A DNA stretch of 64,000 nucleotides. It comes from Aromatoleum petrolei (lineage in GTDB: Bacteria; Pseudomonadota; Gammaproteobacteria; Burkholderiales; Rhodocyclaceae). The stretch covers positions 2,914,001 through 2,978,000 of the forward strand of contig NZ_CP059560.1 in NCBI RefSeq assembly GCF_017894385.1. The letters are read 5' to 3'. The notes under the pieces were generated by a model. That model was not told the DNA's origin, made no database searches, and was given only the letters and a program-made list of their open reading frames with translations. Positions 1 through 9,059 of this stretch are shown in pieces; within the stretch, counting starts at the first letter, position 1; the number at the start of each line of letters is the position of its first letter. The translations under genes and the position numbers were made by a program.

Positions 1-207
1 GCACGCGTGTATGAGGGCCTGTTCGCGCACTTCGCCGATGCGATCGTCGTGTCCTCGGTGCACCGCCTGCATCTTCTCGACCGCTTCGACCAGGTGATCC
101 TCATGCAGGCCGGGCGCATCGAGGCGATGGGGTCGGCGTGGGAGCTCGCGCAGCGCTCGCCGCTTTTCCGCGAGATGCTCGCGGTGCAGGGCAGCGCGGG
201 CGGGTGA
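1..207 (+). CDS. ABC transporter ATP-binding protein, C-terminal end (partial)
   Basis: This is the last 68 codons of a gene that begins before the window; the frame is open from base 1 to the TGA at 205-207. The segment reads as the end of an ABC nucleotide-binding domain. A switch-loop histidine lies in VVSSVHRLHLLDRFDQVI, followed by the usual 'ILMQAGRIEAMG' strand-turn and a helix ending in LFREML, as in fused permease-ATPase exporters. The substrate cannot be read from this piece. It converges on the AI-2E family gene that ends at 245. Confidence 0.75.
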   Translation, partial: ARVYEGLFAHFADAIVVSSVHRLHLLDRFDQVILMQAGRIEAMGSAWELAQRSPLFREMLAVQGSAGG

Positions 208-244
208 TGCCGCCGAGGCGGCTGCGCCGGGCAGCCCACCGCCG

Positions 245-1348
245 TCATCGCGATTCTTCGGATGCCCGCGCGTCGGCTTCTTGCTGCGCCACGGCCTCGA
301 GCCGGGACTCCTCGATCCATTCGCGCCATACCGCCATCATGACCGCCAGGATGACCGGGCCGAGGAACAGTCCCACCAGCCCGAACGCCGCCAGGCCGCC
401 CAGCACGCCGAACATCACGAGCAGGAAGGGAATGCGCGTCGCGTTGCTGATCACGAGCGGGCGCACCAGGTTGTCCACCCAGCTCACCGCCAGCGCTCCC
501 CACAGCAGCAGGCCGATGCCGCCGACCATGTCGCCGTTGACCAGCATCCAGGCGCCAATCGAACCCCACACGATGGGCGCGCCGAAGGGGATCATCGCGA
601 TCAGCGCCGTGACCGCGCCGAGCAGCACCGGGGCCTGCAGGTCCGCCCACCAGTAGCCCAGCCCGGCGACGAAGCCTTGCGCCAGCGCGGTGGCGAGCAG
701 CCCCCACACCACCGCCTTGGTCATGCCACCGACGGCGGCGAGGTAGGCGTCGATACGGCTGCCGAGAAAGCGCGACAGGACGCGGTGCACCTGCTGCAGC
801 ACCTGCTCGCCGTCGCGGTACAGGAAGAAGACCGTGATCAGCGCGAAGCCGAGCTTCGCCGCATTGCGCCCGACATCGCCGACGAGGGCGACGAGCTGGT
901 CCGCACCCTGGCGGCCCCAGGCCGCGAGCTCCGTTCGCAGCGTTGCCGGATCGTTGCCGATCAGGTCGAGCTGGTCCTGCAGCCAGCCGCCCAGCCAGGG
1001 CAGCGTGCGGATCGCCTCGGGCAAGGTCAATGGTCCCTGCGTGAGCCGCTCGATCACCGCGGCGTAGGCCGTGCCGATCTCGCCGCGGAACAGTCCACCC
1101 AGCCACAGCGCCGGCAGGATGAAGGCCGCGCTCAGCAGCAGCGTCATGACCAGGGCGCTCGGCGTCGGGCGGCGGAGGGCTCGGCGCAGGCGTCGGTACA
1201 GCGGCCACGTGGCGTAGGCGATGATGACCGCCCACGCGACCGGCACGATGAAAAGCTGCAGCACGGCGTAGGCCAGCACCAGCAGCCCGCCGAGCAGGAA
1301 GCCGAGGATGACGCGGCGCACCAGCTTTTCGGCGACCTGGTCGATCAT
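245..1348 (-). CDS. AI-2E family transporter (YdiK/PerM-like permease)
   Basis: A 367-residue polytopic inner-membrane protein. Paired hydrophobic helices lie at about residues 13-45 and 60-85, a soluble stretch follows (about 90-150), and five or more helices fill the C-terminal half. The Gly/Pro-rich blocks near PFGAPIVWGSIGAWMLVNG and the charged tail after the last helix are typical of the AI-2E/PerM superfamily. Members move small molecules or ions, and autoinducer-2 export is proven only for a few, so the substrate is unknown. It is transcribed away from the hydrolase at 1415-2509 and may be a single gene. Confidence 0.85.
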   Translation of the reverse strand: MIDQVAEKLVRRVILGFLLGGLLVLAYAVLQLFIVPVAWAVIIAYATWPLYRRLRRALRRPTPSALVMTLLLSAAFILPALWLGGLFRGEIGTAYAAVIERLTQGPLTLPEAIRTLPWLGGWLQDQLDLIGNDPATLRTELAAWGRQGADQLVALVGDVGRNAAKLGFALITVFFLYRDGEQVLQQVHRVLSRFLGSRIDAYLAAVGGMTKAVVWGLLATALAQGFVAGLGYWWADLQAPVLLGAVTALIAMIPFGAPIVWGSIGAWMLVNGDMVGGIGLLLWGALAVSWVDNLVRPLVISNATRIPFLLVMFGVLGGLAAFGLVGLFLGPVILAVMMAVWREWIEESRLEAVAQQEADARASEESR

Positions 1349-1414
1349 CTTGCCGGCCTTGCGCTGCGCGTATCCATGGTGGCGGTCCTTGAACTGGGGG
1401 GCTGAAGGGCCCGA

Positions 1415-2509
1415 TCAGTGCATCACCCAGCGTCGTCCTTCCGCAGCGACCTTGTACAGCCGCCAGCCGTCGGCGCCGGGGGTGCCGCACAGGCCGTAGA
1501 TGAAAGGCAGTTCGGCACGGCCGGGGATCTCGAAGCGCAGATCGCGGAAGCCCGCACACAGGCTGCCGGAGGCGTCCTGCTGTGCGTGGTCGAGCACCGG
1601 GAACATCGCGAACCAGCGGTAGAAGGCGAAGTTCTCCTTGCTCCACACCTCGCGCACGACGCGCTGCAGGTCGCCGTTGCCGAAGCGCGGGCGCGTCTCC
1701 CATTGTGCCAGCGCGACCGGACGGTAGGGGGCGGAGAAGCGGCGGATGAAGTTGTCGTCGGGGCCGGCGACGAGGATCTCGCTGCGGCGTGTGTTGAGGT
1801 GGGCGAAATGGTACTGCTCGCCGTCGAACACGATCGCGGTCCAGTTGAAGGGCGAGGCCGGGCGCGGCGCGGCGTCGACGTCGACGACGGGCACCTGGTT
1901 CGCCGCCGCCCAGGCGCGCGCGGCGGCGATCGCCTCGCCGCGGCCGACCGCGCCGACGCCGATCCAGGCGATGACGAGCGCGAGCGCGGTTGCCGCGGGG
2001 AGGCGGCTCGTGCGCCACAGCGCGCTGCCGGCAAGGCCAGCGACGAGCAGGCCGGTGATCACCAAGTCGATGATGAAGGTGGTGCCCCAGCCGAAGCGTT
2101 GGTCGGAGAAGGGGGCGAGGATCATCGTGCCGAACTGGGTGATGAGGTCGCCCGCGATGTGGATCAGGATGCCGGCGCAGGCGACGGCATAAAAGCCGCG
2201 CCAGTCCGTCCCCGGGCGGCTGCGCCGCGCGAGGCGGCCGAACAGCCAGGCGAGCAGCAGGCCCCATAGGGGCAGCAAGACGAGCGAGTGGGTGACGCCG
2301 CGGTGACCGCGCAGGTAGGCGAGTTCGGAGACGTAGCCGAGGACGAAGTCGAGGTCGGGAAAAGTGGCGGCTGCCGCACCGGCGGCGACGCTCTGCCACA
2401 CCGGCAGGGGTGGGGTCGTTGCGGAGGGGAATGCGGCGGTGCCGGGACGCCGTGCGGCGAGCAGGCGGCCGGCGATCGCGCCGGACACGGCGTGGGTGAG
2501 TGTATCCAT
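1415..2509 (-). CDS. Membrane-bound metal-dependent hydrolase (YdjM/DUF457 family)
   Basis: A 364-residue membrane protein opening with MDTLTHAVSGAIAGRLL, the hallmark start of the YdjM/DUF457 inner-membrane hydrolase family. Further family residues are the HRGVTHSLVLLPLWG block (about residue 70) and HIAGDLITQFGT (about 118). These conserved His and Asp residues are thought to bind a metal. Four to five membrane segments fill the first half, and the C-terminal 170 residues are a soluble domain. It starts 52 bp after the HlyD gene on the same strand and could be the last gene of the type I secretion operon, though no functional link is known. The substrate is unknown. Confidence 0.8.
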   Translation of the reverse strand: MDTLTHAVSGAIAGRLLAARRPGTAAFPSATTPPLPVWQSVAAGAAAATFPDLDFVLGYVSELAYLRGHRGVTHSLVLLPLWGLLLAWLFGRLARRSRPGTDWRGFYAVACAGILIHIAGDLITQFGTMILAPFSDQRFGWGTTFIIDLVITGLLVAGLAGSALWRTSRLPAATALALVIAWIGVGAVGRGEAIAAARAWAAANQVPVVDVDAAPRPASPFNWTAIVFDGEQYHFAHLNTRRSEILVAGPDDNFIRRFSAPYRPVALAQWETRPRFGNGDLQRVVREVWSKENFAFYRWFAMFPVLDHAQQDASGSLCAGFRDLRFEIPGRAELPFIYGLCGTPGADGWRLYKVAAEGRRWVMH

Positions 2510-2561
2510 GCGCGATTGGAGGGGAAGCCGGGCGCTTCGTTCCCGCCGCGCCCGGATGCAC

Positions 2562-3842
2562 TCAGCGTTCGCGGAAGGCGCGCATCATCGTGTCGGTGAC
2601 CGGCTCGAGCAGGTATTCGAGCGCGGTGCGCGGCTTGGTGCGGATGAACACCTCGGCGGCCATGCCGGGCTGCAGTTGGGCGAGCGGCGAGTCGGCCTCC
2701 GCGGCGTCGGGGACGAGCTGGACGAGGTAGAAGGTCGCGCCGTCCTCGACCGTGAGCGCGTCCGGCGAGATGTAGCTGACCTTGCCCGGCAGCAGCGGCG
2801 TCGTGCGCTGCGGCAGCGCGGTGAGGCGGATGTCCGCGCCCTGCCCGATGTGCAGCTCCTTGATCGCATCGACATGTACGCGGCCTTCGAGGACGAGCGG
2901 GCCGGTGTCGGGGACGATCTCCATCAGCGTCGCGCGCGGGGCGATGGTGCCGCCCGCCGTATGCACGGCGAGGTTCAGCACGCGGCCAGCGACCGGCGCG
3001 CGGATGGTGAGGCGCTGCAGCAGGTCGGACGCGGGGCGCAGGCGGTCCTGCAGTTCCATGATGCGCGTCGTGCTGGCCTTGGCTTCCTCGGCCGCCTGGC
3101 GCACCAGGTCGCTGCGCAGCGTCACCGCGCGCAGGCGCAGTTCCTCGCGCTGGCTCTGCGCGTGGGCAATCTCGGAGCGGCGCTCCTCCTCGCGCGAGCG
3201 GTAGTCGGAGATCACGCGCTTCTGCGTCAGCAGCCGGGTGTTGGCGACGAATTTCTGGTCCTTCAGCGACGCGAGGCTGGCCATCTCCTCCTCGGCGGCG
3301 GCGGCGCCCATGCGCTCGGCTTCCATCTGCGCCTTGAGCGCCTCGACTTCGTCGCCGACGCTCTTCGCCTGGTTCTCCAGCAGTGCGATCTGCGCCGCGA
3401 GCGCGCGGCGGCGTTCCTCGAAGAGGGCCTGCTCGCGGCGCATCATCTCGGCGGCGACGGGCTCGTCCTTGCGCTGCAGCAGCGCCTGCGGGAATTTCGG
3501 GGTGCTGCCGGTCATCTCCGCTTCGAGGCGGGCGTGGCGGGCGAGTTCGGCGTCGAGCGCGGTGTGCGTGACCGAGTACAGCGCTTCGGCCTGCGCGTCG
3601 CGCAGCACGATCAGCGGCTGGCCCTGGGCGACGATGTCGCCGTCGCGCACGAGGATCTCGTTCACGATGCCGCCCTCGTTGTGCTGCACGGCCTTGCGGT
3701 TGGCGTCGACCTTGGCCTGCGCCATCATAATGACGGCGCCCTGCAGCGGCGCGAACGCGAGCCAGATGCCCAGGCCCACGAATGCGATGGCGATGATGAG
3801 CTGGCCGACGCGGATGAGGCGTTTCGTCTGGTCGATCATCAT
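2562..3842 (-). CDS. Type I secretion periplasmic adaptor, HlyD/PrtE family
   Basis: A 426-residue membrane-fusion protein. One N-terminal membrane helix (about residues 11-33) is followed by a beta barrel/lipoyl half ending near residue 95. A long alpha-helical coiled-coil hairpin rich in Glu/Ala/Arg spans about 100-270. The second lipoyl half (RLTIRAPVAGRVLNLAVHTAGG) and a C-terminal beta-barrel finish the protein. It would bridge the inner-membrane ABC exporter and an outer-membrane TolC-like channel. No TolC gene is in the window. Its ATG overlaps the stop of the exporter gene (ATGA), indicating translational coupling. The natural substrates are the two RTX proteins upstream. Confidence 0.93.
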   Translation of the reverse strand: MMIDQTKRLIRVGQLIIAIAFVGLGIWLAFAPLQGAVIMMAQAKVDANRKAVQHNEGGIVNEILVRDGDIVAQGQPLIVLRDAQAEALYSVTHTALDAELARHARLEAEMTGSTPKFPQALLQRKDEPVAAEMMRREQALFEERRRALAAQIALLENQAKSVGDEVEALKAQMEAERMGAAAAEEEMASLASLKDQKFVANTRLLTQKRVISDYRSREEERRSEIAHAQSQREELRLRAVTLRSDLVRQAAEEAKASTTRIMELQDRLRPASDLLQRLTIRAPVAGRVLNLAVHTAGGTIAPRATLMEIVPDTGPLVLEGRVHVDAIKELHIGQGADIRLTALPQRTTPLLPGKVSYISPDALTVEDGATFYLVQLVPDAAEADSPLAQLQPGMAAEVFIRTKPRTALEYLLEPVTDTMMRAFRER

Positions 3843-5545
3843 GCCCCCTGCGCGCGCGAGGGGGAGACGGGGGCGACCGGCGCAACGCGCTGCGGCGCGA
3901 TGCGCGCGAGCAGTTCCTCGCGCGGTCCGTAGCCTTCGACGCGGCCTTCGCGCAGCACCAGCACGCGGTCGATGCAGTCGAGCAGGCTGGGCTTGTGCGT
4001 GACCATCACCACCGTCACGCCCTCATGCGTGATCTGGCGGATGCAGCGCACCAGGCTCGCCTCGCCGTCGGCGTCGAGGTTGGCGTTGGGTTCGTCGAGG
4101 ATCACCAGCGCGGGTTCGTCGTACAGCGCGCGCGCGAGGCCGATGCGCTGCATCTGGCCGCCGGAGAGGATGTAGTCGTTCTGCCCGATGCGCGTGTCGT
4201 AGCCTTCGGGCAGGCGCAGGATCAGCTCGTGCACCTGCGCGCGCTGCGCGGCGGCGATGACGCGCTCGGCGTCGACGCTGCCGAGGCGGGCGATGTTCTC
4301 GGCGATGGTGCCGGGGAAGAGCTCGACGTCCTGCGGCAGGTAGCCGATGTGGCGGCCGTGGCCGCTGGCGACGAGCTGGCGCACGTCCGCGCCGTCGACG
4401 CGCACGGTGCCGTGCGTCGGCGCCCACACGCCGGCGAGCAGGCGCGCGAGGCTGGACTTGCCCGAGGCGCTGGGGCCGACGATCGCGAGGGACTGGCCGG
4501 CCGGGAGCTGGAAGCTCACCTGGCGCAGGATGGTCTGCATCGCGGTGCGGCCGGCGAGCGTGACGGCCTCGACCGAGAGTTCGCCGCGCGGTTCGGGCAG
4601 GCTGGTCGGTGCCGCGGCCTCGTCCTCGTCGAGGAAGGGCTTCATGCGCGCCCATGCGGCGCGTGCGAGCACGAAGTTGTTCCAGTTGCCGATGACGCTC
4701 TCGACCGGGGCGAGCGCGCGGCCGAGCAGGATGGTCGAGGCGATCATGATGCCGGGCGTGACGTGCTGGTCGATCACGAGCCACGCGCCGGTGCCCATCA
4801 CCGCGACCTGGATGAGCTGACGCACGAAGCGCGACAGGCTGGTGACGCCGCTCATGGCGCCACTGGTGGCGAGGGAGCTGGCGATGACCTCGTCGTTGAG
4901 TGCATGCCAGCGTTCGACGAAGGGCACGGTCATGCCCATGGAGTTGAGCACGTCGGCGTTGGCCATGCCCTTGTCGATGTACTGGCCGGCGCGGCGCGCG
5001 CGGTCCTGCACCGCTTCGACCTTCTTGCGGTTCATGCGCTCGTTGAACAGTGCGAGCACGAGCAGCGCGAGCATGCCGGCGACGGCGACGATGCCCATCA
5101 GTGGGTGGAACAGGAAGATCAGGACGACGAAGATCACGCCCCACGGCGCGTCGAACAGCGAGATGATGCCGCTGCCGGTGAGGAAGCCGCGCAGCGTCGC
5201 GACGTCGCGCAGGCCGTGCAGGTTCTCGCGGCGCTGGATGTTGGAGGCGTTGCGGATCAGCGCGACCAGCACGCGCCGGCCCAGCGTGCGGTCGAGCAAT
5301 GCGCCGGCCCGTTGCAGCAGCAGGCCGCGCAGGTAGTCGAGGGCGAGCGCCAGCAGCAGGGCGCCGGCGGTCGCGATGCTCAGCATCAGCAGGGTCTCGT
5401 CGCTGCGGCTGGCGAGCACGCGGTCGAAGACCTGCAACATGTAGAGCGAGGGGGCGAGCAGCGCGACGTTGATCGCGAGGCTGAACACGCCCGCGTTCAT
5501 GAAGATGGAGCGGAAGGCGGAGACGAACTGCCGGGTTTCTGACAT
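3839..5545 (-). CDS. Type I secretion ABC permease/ATPase, PrtD family
   Basis: A 568-residue fused exporter. A six-helix transmembrane domain covers about residues 15-300. The ATPase domain has Walker A GPSASGKSS (357-365), signature LSGGQ (460-464), Walker B ALVILDEP (479-486) and the switch histidine in VTHKPS (about 517). There is no N-terminal C39 peptidase or C39-like domain, as expected of PrtD/AprD exporters for RTX proteins. The frame stays open upstream to 5683, but MSETRQF at 5545 is the start that matches the family's length and lacks the low-complexity basic leader. It lies just downstream of the RTX terminator and is coupled to the HlyD gene. Confidence 0.93.
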   Translation of the reverse strand: MSETRQFVSAFRSIFMNAGVFSLAINVALLAPSLYMLQVFDRVLASRSDETLLMLSIATAGALLLALALDYLRGLLLQRAGALLDRTLGRRVLVALIRNASNIQRRENLHGLRDVATLRGFLTGSGIISLFDAPWGVIFVVLIFLFHPLMGIVAVAGMLALLVLALFNERMNRKKVEAVQDRARRAGQYIDKGMANADVLNSMGMTVPFVERWHALNDEVIASSLATSGAMSGVTSLSRFVRQLIQVAVMGTGAWLVIDQHVTPGIMIASTILLGRALAPVESVIGNWNNFVLARAAWARMKPFLDEDEAAAPTSLPEPRGELSVEAVTLAGRTAMQTILRQVSFQLPAGQSLAIVGPSASGKSSLARLLAGVWAPTHGTVRVDGADVRQLVASGHGRHIGYLPQDVELFPGTIAENIARLGSVDAERVIAAAQRAQVHELILRLPEGYDTRIGQNDYILSGGQMQRIGLARALYDEPALVILDEPNANLDADGEASLVRCIRQITHEGVTVVMVTHKPSLLDCIDRVLVLREGRVEGYGPREELLARIAPQRVAPVAPVSPSRAQGA

Positions 5546-5595
5546 CACGGATGGGCGGCGAAGGAGCGCTGCGGCGAATCGAACATATTGGCATG

Positions 5596-5621
5596 AAAAA
5601 GGCTGCCCGGGGGCAGCCTTT
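5596..5621 (-). terminator. Rho-independent terminator after first RTX gene
   Basis: On the minus strand a GC-rich hairpin (AGGCTGC ... GCAGCCT with a CCGGG-like loop) is followed at once by five T residues. It lies 25-50 bp past the stop of the RTX gene at 5646 and before the exporter gene, so exporter transcription must read through it or start anew. A near copy follows the second RTX gene. Confidence 0.85.
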
Positions 5622-5645
5622 CGTGGTCGCCGGCGTACTACCGCG

Positions 5646-7217
5646 TCAGGCGAACAGCGTGGTTTCGTCGATGAAGTTGCCACTGGAGGCGGTACTCACC
5701 GAACCCTTCACGACGGCGATCTGCACTGCGGCGCCAGCGCCGCTGCCGTCCGCATCGTAGTACAGCTTTCCGCCCTGCGTGTCGAAGATGAGGTAATCGT
5801 CTGTTTCGAGCGCAGCCGCTTTCGCGCCGACGACCACGTTCTCCGCGGTGATGCCGCCCGCGAGCGACCCGAATACCGTGGTGTCGAAGGCGAAGAAGTC
5901 CTCGGCGGCGTTGAAGTCGTTGATGGTGTCCTTGCCGCCGACGGCGAGGTTGTCGAACACGAAGACGTCGCTGCCGCCGCCGCCGTTGATCTTGTCGGCG
6001 CCTTCGCCGCCGTAGATCAGATCTGCGCCCGCGCCGGTCGTGATCGTGTCGTTGCCCGCGCCGCCGTCGATCCAGTTGTCGCCGTTGCCGGCGACGATCT
6101 TGTCGTTGCCGCTGCCTGCGAAGATGAAATCCGCGTGTGCGCCGGTGGTGATGTTGTCGTTGCCGGCACCCGATTCGACCCAGTTCACGCCGTCGCCGGC
6201 GTTGATCTTGTCGTTGCCTGCGCCGGTGTACACGTCGTCATTGCCGGCGCCGAGCGTGATCTGGGCGTTGCCCGACTCGTCGATGATGGTGTTGTCGCCG
6301 GAGTCGTCGCTGATCTTGTCATTGCCGGCGCCGCCGTCGATGTAGTCATCGCCTGTGCCACCCGTGAGCTGGTCGTTGCCGGCCCCGCCGAAGATCTCGT
6401 CGGCGCCTTCACCGCCGCTGACCTTGTCGTTGCCGGTGAAGGCGTCGAGGAAGTCGTTGCCCGCGGTGCCGGTGATGGTATCGTTGCCGGAGTACAGGCC
6501 GGCCGACAGACCCTCGAAGCCGCCGTTGGCGAGCGCGGCGCTTGTCGCTGACGCGTCGAGCTTCAGGCCGCTGGCGCTGCCTGCCGGAATCCAGGTGACG
6601 TTGCCGTTATCGACCAGGGTTCCCCACTCGACCCCGGTGATCTTGCCGGACAGCGACGGCGTGCCGCCGAGGACGTCGCCACCGATGCTGACGCTGCCCT
6701 TCAGCGTGACGTAGCTCCACTCGATGCCGACGGTGTTGGGGTCGTCGTCCTGCCAGCCCATGGTGATGGCGTTCAGCTTTCCCGATACCGTGCCGGCATC
6801 CACGTTCAACGTCATCGATCCGGCAAGGATGGTTGCCGCATAGTCATTGCCCATGACCAGCGACTTCATGGAGAAGTTGCTGACGTCGGTGATCTCGCCG
6901 AAGCTGTCGTACTGGATCTTCGCACTGCCCGAAATAGCCAGCCATGCTCCGTCCGGGGCATACAGGTCGAGGTCGGTGACGGTGGCGGAGGTCGCGCTCC
7001 AAGAAGACAGCGTGGCGTACAGTTCGGTGCCGTCCCACCAGGCTCCCCAGGAGTTGGCCGTCGGAAAGTCCCAGTCGTAGGGGGAATCGTAGAAGACGGT
7101 CGAGATCGAATCTGCGACCGACCAGGCGGCGTCGACCAGCTCAGTCGTGTAGCTCGCATAGTTGAAGCCGGCGCTGATCGTTGCCGAGGTGTCGCTGACG
7201 CTGCTGAAGCTTGCCAT
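5646..7217 (-). CDS. RTX calcium-binding protein, type I secreted (copy 1)
   Basis: A 523-residue acidic, cysteine-free protein without a Sec signal peptide. The N-terminal half (1 to about 235) is a Ser/Thr/Gly-rich beta region not assignable to a known domain. About residues 245-430 hold more than a dozen nonapeptide repeats of the GGxGxDxUx type (for example GGAGNDQLTGGTGDDYIDG). They should fold into a calcium-loaded beta roll outside the cell. The last 70 residues end in FIDETTLFA and resemble a C-terminal type I secretion signal. Start chosen at 7217, where AGGA lies a few bases upstream; the longer frame to 7265 adds a poor leader. Its paralogue lies directly upstream. Confidence 0.88.
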   Translation of the reverse strand: MASFSSVSDTSATISAGFNYASYTTELVDAAWSVADSISTVFYDSPYDWDFPTANSWGAWWDGTELYATLSSWSATSATVTDLDLYAPDGAWLAISGSAKIQYDSFGEITDVSNFSMKSLVMGNDYAATILAGSMTLNVDAGTVSGKLNAITMGWQDDDPNTVGIEWSYVTLKGSVSIGGDVLGGTPSLSGKITGVEWGTLVDNGNVTWIPAGSASGLKLDASATSAALANGGFEGLSAGLYSGNDTITGTAGNDFLDAFTGNDKVSGGEGADEIFGGAGNDQLTGGTGDDYIDGGAGNDKISDDSGDNTIIDESGNAQITLGAGNDDVYTGAGNDKINAGDGVNWVESGAGNDNITTGAHADFIFAGSGNDKIVAGNGDNWIDGGAGNDTITTGAGADLIYGGEGADKINGGGGSDVFVFDNLAVGGKDTINDFNAAEDFFAFDTTVFGSLAGGITAENVVVGAKAAALETDDYLIFDTQGGKLYYDADGSGAGAAVQIAVVKGSVSTASSGNFIDETTLFA

Positions 7218-7344
7218 GGATTCCTGTCCTGTCTGGGAATGCAAAATGGTAACAATTCTATACAAATGAAATGACGATGAATGGGCCGCAAAGCCAAATT
7301 TTTCATGCCGTCCGCAAACGGTGCATGGGCCTGGGGGTAAACGG

Positions 7345-7367
7345 AAAGGGCTGCCCGCGGGCAGCCC
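7345..7367 (-). terminator. Rho-independent terminator after second RTX gene
   Basis: On the minus strand GGGCTGCC ... GGCAGCCC forms a tight hairpin followed by a short T run. It lies 28-50 bp beyond the stop of the RTX gene at 7395. The stem is almost the same sequence as the terminator at 5596-5621, so it was probably copied with the gene. Confidence 0.75.
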
Positions 7368-7394
7368 TATCGCAACGACCGGGATGAGGCCGGA

Positions 7395-8981
7395 TCAGGC
7401 GAACAGCGTCGCCTCAGCGATGAAATTGCCTGCGTCCAGGCCGGTCAGCGAGCCCTTCACGACCGCGATCTGCACCGCGGCGAATCCGGTGTCGCTACCG
7501 TCCGCGTCGTAATACAGCTTGCCGCCCTGGGTGTCGAAGATCAAGAAATCGTCGGCCTGCACGGCGGTTACCCGGTCGCCGATCACGACGTTGTCGGCTG
7601 CAATGCCGCCCGATAGCGAGGTGAACACGCTGGTATCGAAGGCGAGGAAGTCATCGGCCGCACTGAAGTCCTTGATGAGGTCCTTGCCGCCGACGGCGAG
7701 GTTGTCGAACACGAAGACGTCGCTGCCGCCGCCGCCGTTGATCTTGTCGGCCCCTTCGCCGCCGTAGATCACGTCAGCACCCGCGCCGGTGCGCAGCACG
7801 TCGTTGCCTGCGCCGCCTTCGACCCAATTCGCGCCGTCGCCTGCGACGACTTTGTCGTTGCCGCTGCCGGCGAGAATGAAGTCCGCGCCGGCCCCGGTCG
7901 CGATGTTGTCGTTGCCTGCGCCGGCGTCCACGTTGTTGTCGCCGTCGCCCGCGACAATCCTGTCGTTGCCCGCGCCCGTGGTGATGGTGTCTTTGCCCGC
8001 GCCGGTGGTGACGCGCGCGTTGCCCTCGGTGTCAATCACGGTGTTGTCGCCGGCCTCATCGACGATCTTGTCGTTGCCGGCGCCGCCGATGATGTGGTCG
8101 TTGCCGGCGCCGCCGAACAACTGGTCGTTGCCTGCGCCGCCATCGATGTGGTCGTCGCCTTCCTCGCCGAAGACCTTGTCGTTGCCGGTCGAGGCTTCGA
8201 GGAGGTCGTCACCGGCGGTGCCGTCGATCACGTCGCTGCCGGCGTACAGGCCGGCCATCAGCGAGTTGAAGCCGCCGGATTCGAGGCCGTTCAGCGTGCT
8301 TGCGGCGTCCATCTTCAGGCCGCTGAAGCTCGTGGTCGGGCTGAAGCCGAGCGGATTGCCATCGGCGTCGGTGCTCATCGTGCCCCATTCGAAGCCGGTG
8401 ACCCGTCCGGTGAGCGTGCCGAGATCGGACGAGAAGGCATCACCCGTGAGCCTGACGCTGCCCCTGAGGGTCACGTACTGCCATTCGAGTGCCGGCGTGC
8501 CGGGATTGTCGGCGAGCCAGCTGAAGGTCATCGAGTTGAGCCTGCCCGACACGGCGCCGGTGTCGAGGCTCATGCGTCCGGTACCGTCGAGGATCTGGCC
8601 GATCTGGTCGTTGCCGAACATCATGCGCGTCACGCGCAGGCTGGAACTGGTGAGGTCGCCCATGGCGTTGACGGCGACGCGCCCCCCGCCCTGCAGCGAG
8701 AAGTACGAGCCGTCACCTGCGCCGAGATGCATGCCATCCATCGTGAACGAGCTGGAGCCGATCGCGCTGATGCCGATCTGCAGATGCGTGCCGTCAGCCC
8801 ATTGGACCTGCATCGTTCCAACGCCGGGCGGCGTCATGGAGATCGGATCGGCAAATTGCATGGTGGTGGCCGCCTGGTCGATCGAAGTCATCGTCGACAG
8901 CAGCTCGCCAGCGTAGGCGGAAAACGTGAAGCCGGGATCGAGAACAGCCGCCGTGCTGTTCACATCAACAAATTTTGTCAT
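7395..8981 (-). CDS. RTX calcium-binding protein, type I secreted (copy 2)
   Basis: A 528-residue paralogue of the neighbouring RTX protein. It has the same layout: a unique N-terminal beta region, a block of about 15 nonapeptide RTX repeats (roughly residues 245-430), and a conserved tail ending in NFIAEATLFA. Long stretches such as GGEGADKINGGGGSDVFVFD are identical between the two. The N-terminal halves are clearly related but much more diverged, suggesting different surfaces or ligands. The start has a strong AGGGGAA ribosome-binding site. No adhesin, protease or lipase catalytic motif is visible, so the role (adhesion, matrix, nutrient binding) is open. Confidence 0.88.
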   Translation of the reverse strand: MTKFVDVNSTAAVLDPGFTFSAYAGELLSTMTSIDQAATTMQFADPISMTPPGVGTMQVQWADGTHLQIGISAIGSSSFTMDGMHLGAGDGSYFSLQGGGRVAVNAMGDLTSSSLRVTRMMFGNDQIGQILDGTGRMSLDTGAVSGRLNSMTFSWLADNPGTPALEWQYVTLRGSVRLTGDAFSSDLGTLTGRVTGFEWGTMSTDADGNPLGFSPTTSFSGLKMDAASTLNGLESGGFNSLMAGLYAGSDVIDGTAGDDLLEASTGNDKVFGEEGDDHIDGGAGNDQLFGGAGNDHIIGGAGNDKIVDEAGDNTVIDTEGNARVTTGAGKDTITTGAGNDRIVAGDGDNNVDAGAGNDNIATGAGADFILAGSGNDKVVAGDGANWVEGGAGNDVLRTGAGADVIYGGEGADKINGGGGSDVFVFDNLAVGGKDLIKDFSAADDFLAFDTSVFTSLSGGIAADNVVIGDRVTAVQADDFLIFDTQGGKLYYDADGSDTGFAAVQIAVVKGSLTGLDAGNFIAEATLFA

Positions 8982-9029
8982 TTTCGTTCCCCTTCGAAGT
9001 GGTTCGCCGGAAGGTCAATGTCCTCTTGA

Positions 9030-9035
9030 AGTATA
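9030..9035 (-). promoter_or_regulatory. Candidate -10 box for the second RTX gene
   Basis: The minus strand reads TATACT inside an unusually AT-rich stretch (about 9010-9060) within a GC-rich region, about 45 bp before the ATG at 8981. No convincing -35 at 17 bp spacing is seen, so it is weak or needs an activator. Confidence 0.3.
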
Positions 9036-9059
9036 GGATCCGTTAGGAAATTCTTATTC

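Noticed and set aside
7218..7300. AT-rich stretch before the first RTX gene as a strong promoter
   Set aside because: No -35/-10 pair with proper spacing could be found, although the local AT content makes a promoter likely.
5900..8250. Regular short repeats that could be taken for a CRISPR or tandem repeat array
   Set aside because: They are in-frame codons of RTX nonapeptide repeats (GGxGxD), varied in sequence and without uniform spacers.
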